The notes beneath the pieces are model-generated. The model saw nothing but the letters and a program-made list of their open reading frames with translations. It had not been told where the DNA came from and searched no databases. Source: PS1 clade bacterium (GTDB lineage: Bacteria; Pseudomonadota; Alphaproteobacteria; RS24). Taken from it: 64,000 nucleotides of DNA. Positions 60,119-64,000 of the stretch are shown here, one piece after another (the stretch's first letter is position 1; each line of letters starts with the position of its first letter). The translations under genes and the position numbers were made by a program. The stretch covers positions 62,001-126,000 of the forward strand of contig QOQK01000001.1 of NCBI GenBank assembly GCA_003331985.1. The letters are read 5' to 3'.

Positions 60119-61534
60119 CTACATATGTATCGCACGGTCTTCCACGGCCAAGGCCGCTTCCTTCACGGCTTCCGTCAATGTTGGGTGCGCATGACATGTT
60201 CGCGCCAAATCTTCTGCGCTCCCGCCAAATTCCATAGCAACCGCAGCTTCAGCAATCATATTCCCAGCCTCAGGTCCGACAATATGAACCCCAAGAATAC
60301 GATCAGTTTTTGTGTCCGCCAAAACTTTCACAAAACCATCTGTAGTATTATTAACCTTGGCACGACCATTAGCCATAAAAGGGAATTTCCCGATACGGTA
60401 ATCAACTCCTTGCTGGGTCAACTCTTCTTCATTAAGCCCCACCCATGCAACTTCCGGCGCAGTATAAATCACACCCGGGATTACATCATAATTTACATGA
60501 CCTGACTTACCAGCCAGCATCTCAGCGACAGCAACACCCTCATCTTCGGCCTTATGCGCCAACATCGGCCCGGTAATGACATCACCGATTGCATAAATGC
60601 CATCAACATTTGTTTTGAAGCCGTTCGTTTCAATCCGACCTGCAACATCTAGCTGAACACCGACAGACTCCAAGCCGAGCCCTTCTGTGTAAGGACGGCG
60701 ACCAATTGACACCAAAACCTTGTCAACCGACAGCGTTTCCGCCTCGCCCTCAGATTGGGCTGGCTCAATCGTCACTTTGACACTTGCCTTAAGAGGTTTC
60801 ACCTCAGTGACTTTTTTGCCAAGCAAAAATTTAAATCCTTGTTTTTGCAAAATCCGCTGGAATTGTTTTGACACTTCTTCATCAACACCGGGGGTAATCC
60901 GGTCTAAATATTCAACGACTGTCACTTCCGCACCAAGGCGCGCCCAAACCGAACCAAGCTCCAGCCCAATAATACCAGCGCCAACAATCAGCAAATGTTT
61001 TGGCACAGCGTCAAATTCAAGCGCACCGGTAGAAGACACAACAAGTTTCTCGTCAACCTCAACACCTTGAAGCGGCGTACTTTCAGAACCCGTTGCAATC
61101 ACAATATTTTTCGTGTTCAGGGTCCGTGTACCCCCATCTAAAAGGCTGACCTCAACCTGACCGGGAGCGACAATTAACGCCGATCCGTGCAATGCCTCAA
61201 CCTTATTTTTCTTAAACAAGAAATCAATACCCTGCGTATTGCCGGTAATGCCATTTTCTTTGTACGTCATCATTGCCGGCAAATCGAGTTTCGGTTTGCC
61301 GAGTTGAATGCCCATATCGCCCGCATGTGATGCTTCAGTGAACACCTCAGAGGCATGCAATAGAGCTTTAGAGGGAATACAACCGATATTTAAACATGTC
61401 CCGCCGTGACTTCCGCGTTTATCAACACAGGCAACGCGCAAACCTAATTGCGCAGCACGGATGGCGCAAACATATCCACCCGGGCCTGAGCCAATCACCA
61501 CAAGATCAAAATCACCACCAACTTCTTCAGACAT
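60119..61534 (-). CDS. lpdA: Dihydrolipoyl dehydrogenase
   Basis: [20 protein letters not shown], redox-active Cys pair; [13 protein letters not shown]-type region; [15 protein letters not shown]. Confidence 0.97.
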   Translation of the reverse strand: MSEEVGGDFDLVVIGSGPGGYVCAIRAAQLGLRVACVDKRGSHGGTCLNIGCIPSKALLHASEVFTEASHAGDMGIQLGKPKLDLPAMMTYKENGITGNTQGIDFLFKKNKVEALHGSALIVAPGQVEVSLLDGGTRTLNTKNIVIATGSESTPLQGVEVDEKLVVSSTGALEFDAVPKHLLIVGAGIIGLELGSVWARLGAEVTVVEYLDRITPGVDEEVSKQFQRILQKQGFKFLLGKKVTEVKPLKASVKVTIEPAQSEGEAETLSVDKVLVSIGRRPYTEGLGLESVGVQLDVAGRIETNGFKTNVDGIYAIGDVITGPMLAHKAEDEGVAVAEMLAGKSGHVNYDVIPGVIYTAPEVAWVGLNEEELTQQGVDYRIGKFPFMANGRAKVNNTTDGFVKVLADTKTDRILGVHIVGPEAGNMIAEAAVAMEFGGSAEDLARTCHAHPTLTEAVKEAALAVEDRAIHM

Positions 61535-61543
61535 TTTATTCTC

Positions 61544-62791
61544 CTAGAGATTTAATAAGAGCCGCTCAGGGTTTTCTAATCCCTCTTTAACGCGCACAAG
61601 AAAAGTCACAGCTTCTTTACCATCGACAATTCTGTGGTCATAGCTCAAGGCAAGATACATCATTGGACGCACGACAATTTCACCATCGACAACAATCGGA
61701 CGTTCCTGGATTTTATGCATACCTAAGATACCGGATTGTGGGCTATTCAGAATTGGTGTCGACATGAGAGAGCCGTAAACCCCACCATTAGAAATGGTGA
61801 ATGTGCCTCCCTGCAAATCATCAATCGCCAACGACCCTTCACGGGCTTTTCTTCCATATTCGGCAATGGTGGTTTCAATTTCAGCAAAACCCATCATATG
61901 TGCGTCGCGAACAACCGGCACAACAAGGCCTTTATCGGTGCCAACTGCAACGCCCATATTCACATAATTCTTATAGACGATGTCAGTACCGTCAACTTCA
62001 GCATTCACAGCAGGTATTTCCTGCAATGCAACGACACAAGCTTTTACAAAGAAACTCATAAAACCGAGCTTGGCGCCGTGTTTTTTCTCAAACTGTTCTT
62101 TATAGGCGCTTCGAACCGACATCAGTTCCGACATATCGACTTCATTAAAAGTCGTCAGCATCGCAGCCGTATTTTGAGATTCTTTAAGGCGTTTGGCGAT
62201 AGTTTGGCGTAGGCGTGTCATTTTCACGCGTTCTTCAAGTGCAGGCTGCGCTCCGGTATCGTCAGATCTTGCGCTCATCGGAGGTGTAGGGATTTCTTCG
62301 GGAGCTGTAACACCTTTTTCAACAGCCTCAAGCACATCACCTTTAGTTAAGCGTCCACCTTTACCTGAGCCCGACAATGCGGCGGCATCGAGGCCATGCT
62401 CATCGACTAGACGTCGGACAGAAGGTGCTAAAACTTCATCTGAAGAGGGTTTTGTATCTGGTTCTTCTCTTGGGGGTTCAACGGATGCCGGTGCTTGGGT
62501 ATCCGATGCTGCTGAAACAGGCGCCTCTTTTGCAGGTGATGGCGGTATACCCGCACCCTCGAGAATTTCACCGAGCAAAGCACCAACTTCGACAGTCGCA
62601 CCATCCTCAACGGCTACATCTCCCATAACACCCGCTGAGGGTGCAGGAACTTCGATGGTCACCTTATCAGTTTCAAGTTCACAAAGCGGCTCATCTGCAG
62701 AAACGGCTTCACCGGGTTTTTTGTACCATTGAGCAACGGTCGCTTCTGTGATGGACTCGCCCAAAGTTGGAACGCGGATTTCTGTACTCAT
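61544..62791 (-). CDS. sucB: 2-oxoglutarate dehydrogenase E2 (dihydrolipoyl succinyltransferase)
   Basis: Lipoyl [17 protein letters not shown]; catalytic [17 protein letters not shown]. Confidence 0.96.
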   Translation of the reverse strand: MSTEIRVPTLGESITEATVAQWYKKPGEAVSADEPLCELETDKVTIEVPAPSAGVMGDVAVEDGATVEVGALLGEILEGAGIPPSPAKEAPVSAASDTQAPASVEPPREEPDTKPSSDEVLAPSVRRLVDEHGLDAAALSGSGKGGRLTKGDVLEAVEKGVTAPEEIPTPPMSARSDDTGAQPALEERVKMTRLRQTIAKRLKESQNTAAMLTTFNEVDMSELMSVRSAYKEQFEKKHGAKLGFMSFFVKACVVALQEIPAVNAEVDGTDIVYKNYVNMGVAVGTDKGLVVPVVRDAHMMGFAEIETTIAEYGRKAREGSLAIDDLQGGTFTISNGGVYGSLMSTPILNSPQSGILGMHKIQERPIVVDGEIVVRPMMYLALSYDHRIVDGKEAVTFLVRVKEGLENPERLLLNL

Positions 62792-62883
62792 TTTATGTCC
62801 TCACTCTTTTCATTCTATGCGGGTCATTTACTATGTTGCCACAGTGGAAAGCCTTATGCCGGTAATCTCTATTTCGATAATCT

Positions 62884-64000
62884 TTATTTCGATAATCCGA
62901 GCGCATCATTCGTAAATCTTTCCATTTCAGCCTGATGGCGTGCCATCAAACCTGTTGCGGTTGAAGCAGAAGCTGACCTGCCCGTATAAACGGGCCGCGT
63001 ATGCTTTGCATCAATCGATAGCAGTGTCTGCTCAAGATAAGGCTCAATAAATGTCCAAGCCCCCATATTTTTCGGTTCTTCTTGACACCAAATCATCTCG
63101 GCCTGTGGGAAGGCACTCAGCATTTGCCGTGCTGCAGTCTCCGGATAGGGATAAAGTTGCTCAATCCGCATAATATAAACATCATCAAGCCCAGCTTCAT
63201 TCCGCGCCTTGCGTAAATCATAATAGACCTTGCCACTACACATCACGACGCGGCGGATTTTATCAACCTCTTTGAGATGCCCGTCAAGACGTACATCATC
63301 ATGGTCCCAAAACACGCGGTGAAATGAAGAGCCAATGGACATATCTTCGAGTGAGGAAATGCATTCTTTGTGACGCAAAAGTGACTTTGGCGTCATTAGA
63401 ACAAGCGGCTTACGATAATTTCTGTGGAGCTGACGTCGCAAAATATGAAAATAATTTGCCGGAGTCGTCACATTGGCAACCTGCATATTTTCTTCAGCAC
63501 AGGATTGCAGATATCTCTCCAGACGCGCAGAGCTGTGTTCCGGTCCTTGACCTTCATAACCATGCGGCAAAAGCATCACCAAGCCTGACATGCGTAACCA
63601 TTTAGCTTCGGAAGAGGAAATAAACTGGTCCACCATAACCTGAGCACCATTAGCGAAATCACCAAATTGTGCCTCCCACAATACCAGTGCATTAGGCTCA
63701 GCCAGTGAATAGCCATATTCAAACCCAAGCACAGCAGCTTCGGACAACATGGAATTAATAACCTCATAAGAGCCTTGATCCTCTGCGAGGTTTTGTAATG
63801 GCTTATAACGGTCTTCATTTTGTTGGTCGGTCCAGACGGAATGACGTTGAGAGAACGTTCCCCGTTCACTATCTTGACCGGACAAACGAACCGGAAATCC
63901 CTCACGCATCAAGCTACCAAATGCAAGTGCTTCCGCAGTTGACCAGTCAAACCCCTGACCGGTCTCAAACATTTTTTGCTTGTTTTTTAACTGGCGAGTA
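62884..64000 (-). CDS. sucA: 2-oxoglutarate dehydrogenase E1, C-terminal part (5' end beyond window)
   Basis: DWSTAEALAFGSLMREGFPVRLSGQDSERGTFSQRHSVW, LVLWEAQFGDFANGAQVMVDQFISS; frame remains open to the window edge. Confidence 0.96.
   Translation of the reverse strand, partial: TRQLKNKQKMFETGQGFDWSTAEALAFGSLMREGFPVRLSGQDSERGTFSQRHSVWTDQQNEDRYKPLQNLAEDQGSYEVINSMLSEAAVLGFEYGYSLAEPNALVLWEAQFGDFANGAQVMVDQFISSSEAKWLRMSGLVMLLPHGYEGQGPEHSSARLERYLQSCAEENMQVANVTTPANYFHILRRQLHRNYRKPLVLMTPKSLLRHKECISSLEDMSIGSSFHRVFWDHDDVRLDGHLKEVDKIRRVVMCSGKVYYDLRKARNEAGLDDVYIMRIEQLYPYPETAARQMLSAFPQAEMIWCQEEPKNMGAWTFIEPYLEQTLLSIDAKHTRPVYTGRSASASTATGLMARHQAEMERFTNDALGLSK

Noticed and set aside
62193-62732. 179-aa Ser/Pro-rich ORF antisense to sucB
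   Set aside because: Mirror of the lipoyl/linker region of sucB.

Overview
The window looks like the chromosome of a marine-type alphaproteobacterium; this is inferred from gene order, and taxonomy cannot be confirmed here. Conserved housekeeping blocks flank several accessory regions. Left block: 3' end of ileS, lspA, a DUF3035-type lipoprotein, an M16 peptidase pair, an enoyl-CoA hydratase and a rhomboid. Right block: rplU-rpmA-obgE-proB-proA-nadD-rsfS-rlmH-envC-ctpA-rppH, a 2OG-Fe(II) oxygenase, purU, atpHAGDC, priA/xerC, and the 2-oxoglutarate dehydrogenase genes (sucA partial, sucB, lpdA). Accessory content: (1) about 7.3-16.3 kb, a partly very AT-rich type IV pilus/T2SS-like cluster with a PilM-PilN-like fusion, a PilO-like protein, a LysM/SPOR-like protein, a pilin and a prepilin peptidase, plus a PopZ-like (DUF2497) protein, an STN-like lipoprotein and a repeat lipoprotein; (2) 16.5-17.5 kb, an isolated M15 endolysin and GTA-type 3TM holin cassette; (3) about 18-37.5 kb, a catabolic island with GntR regulators, two family III CoA-transferases, an HMG-CoA lyase-like protein, a TonB receptor, a TauD-like dioxygenase, an HpaB/4-hydroxybutyryl-CoA-dehydratase-like protein, a CitE-like lyase, hydantoinase A/B, a YrdC/Sua5-like protein, MmgE/PrpD and two isochorismatase-family amidohydrolases; (4) 37.5-40.7 kb, an arsC-aquaporin pair beside plcP-agt-like lipid-remodelling genes, each pair preceded by a sequence with Pho-box geometry. 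The main candidates for new biology are the hydantoin/N-carbamoyl catabolic island with its repeated operator-like palindromes, the Pho-box-linked arsenic/lipid module, and the PopZ-containing pilus-like cluster. All family assignments come from reading the protein sequences; no database search was run.
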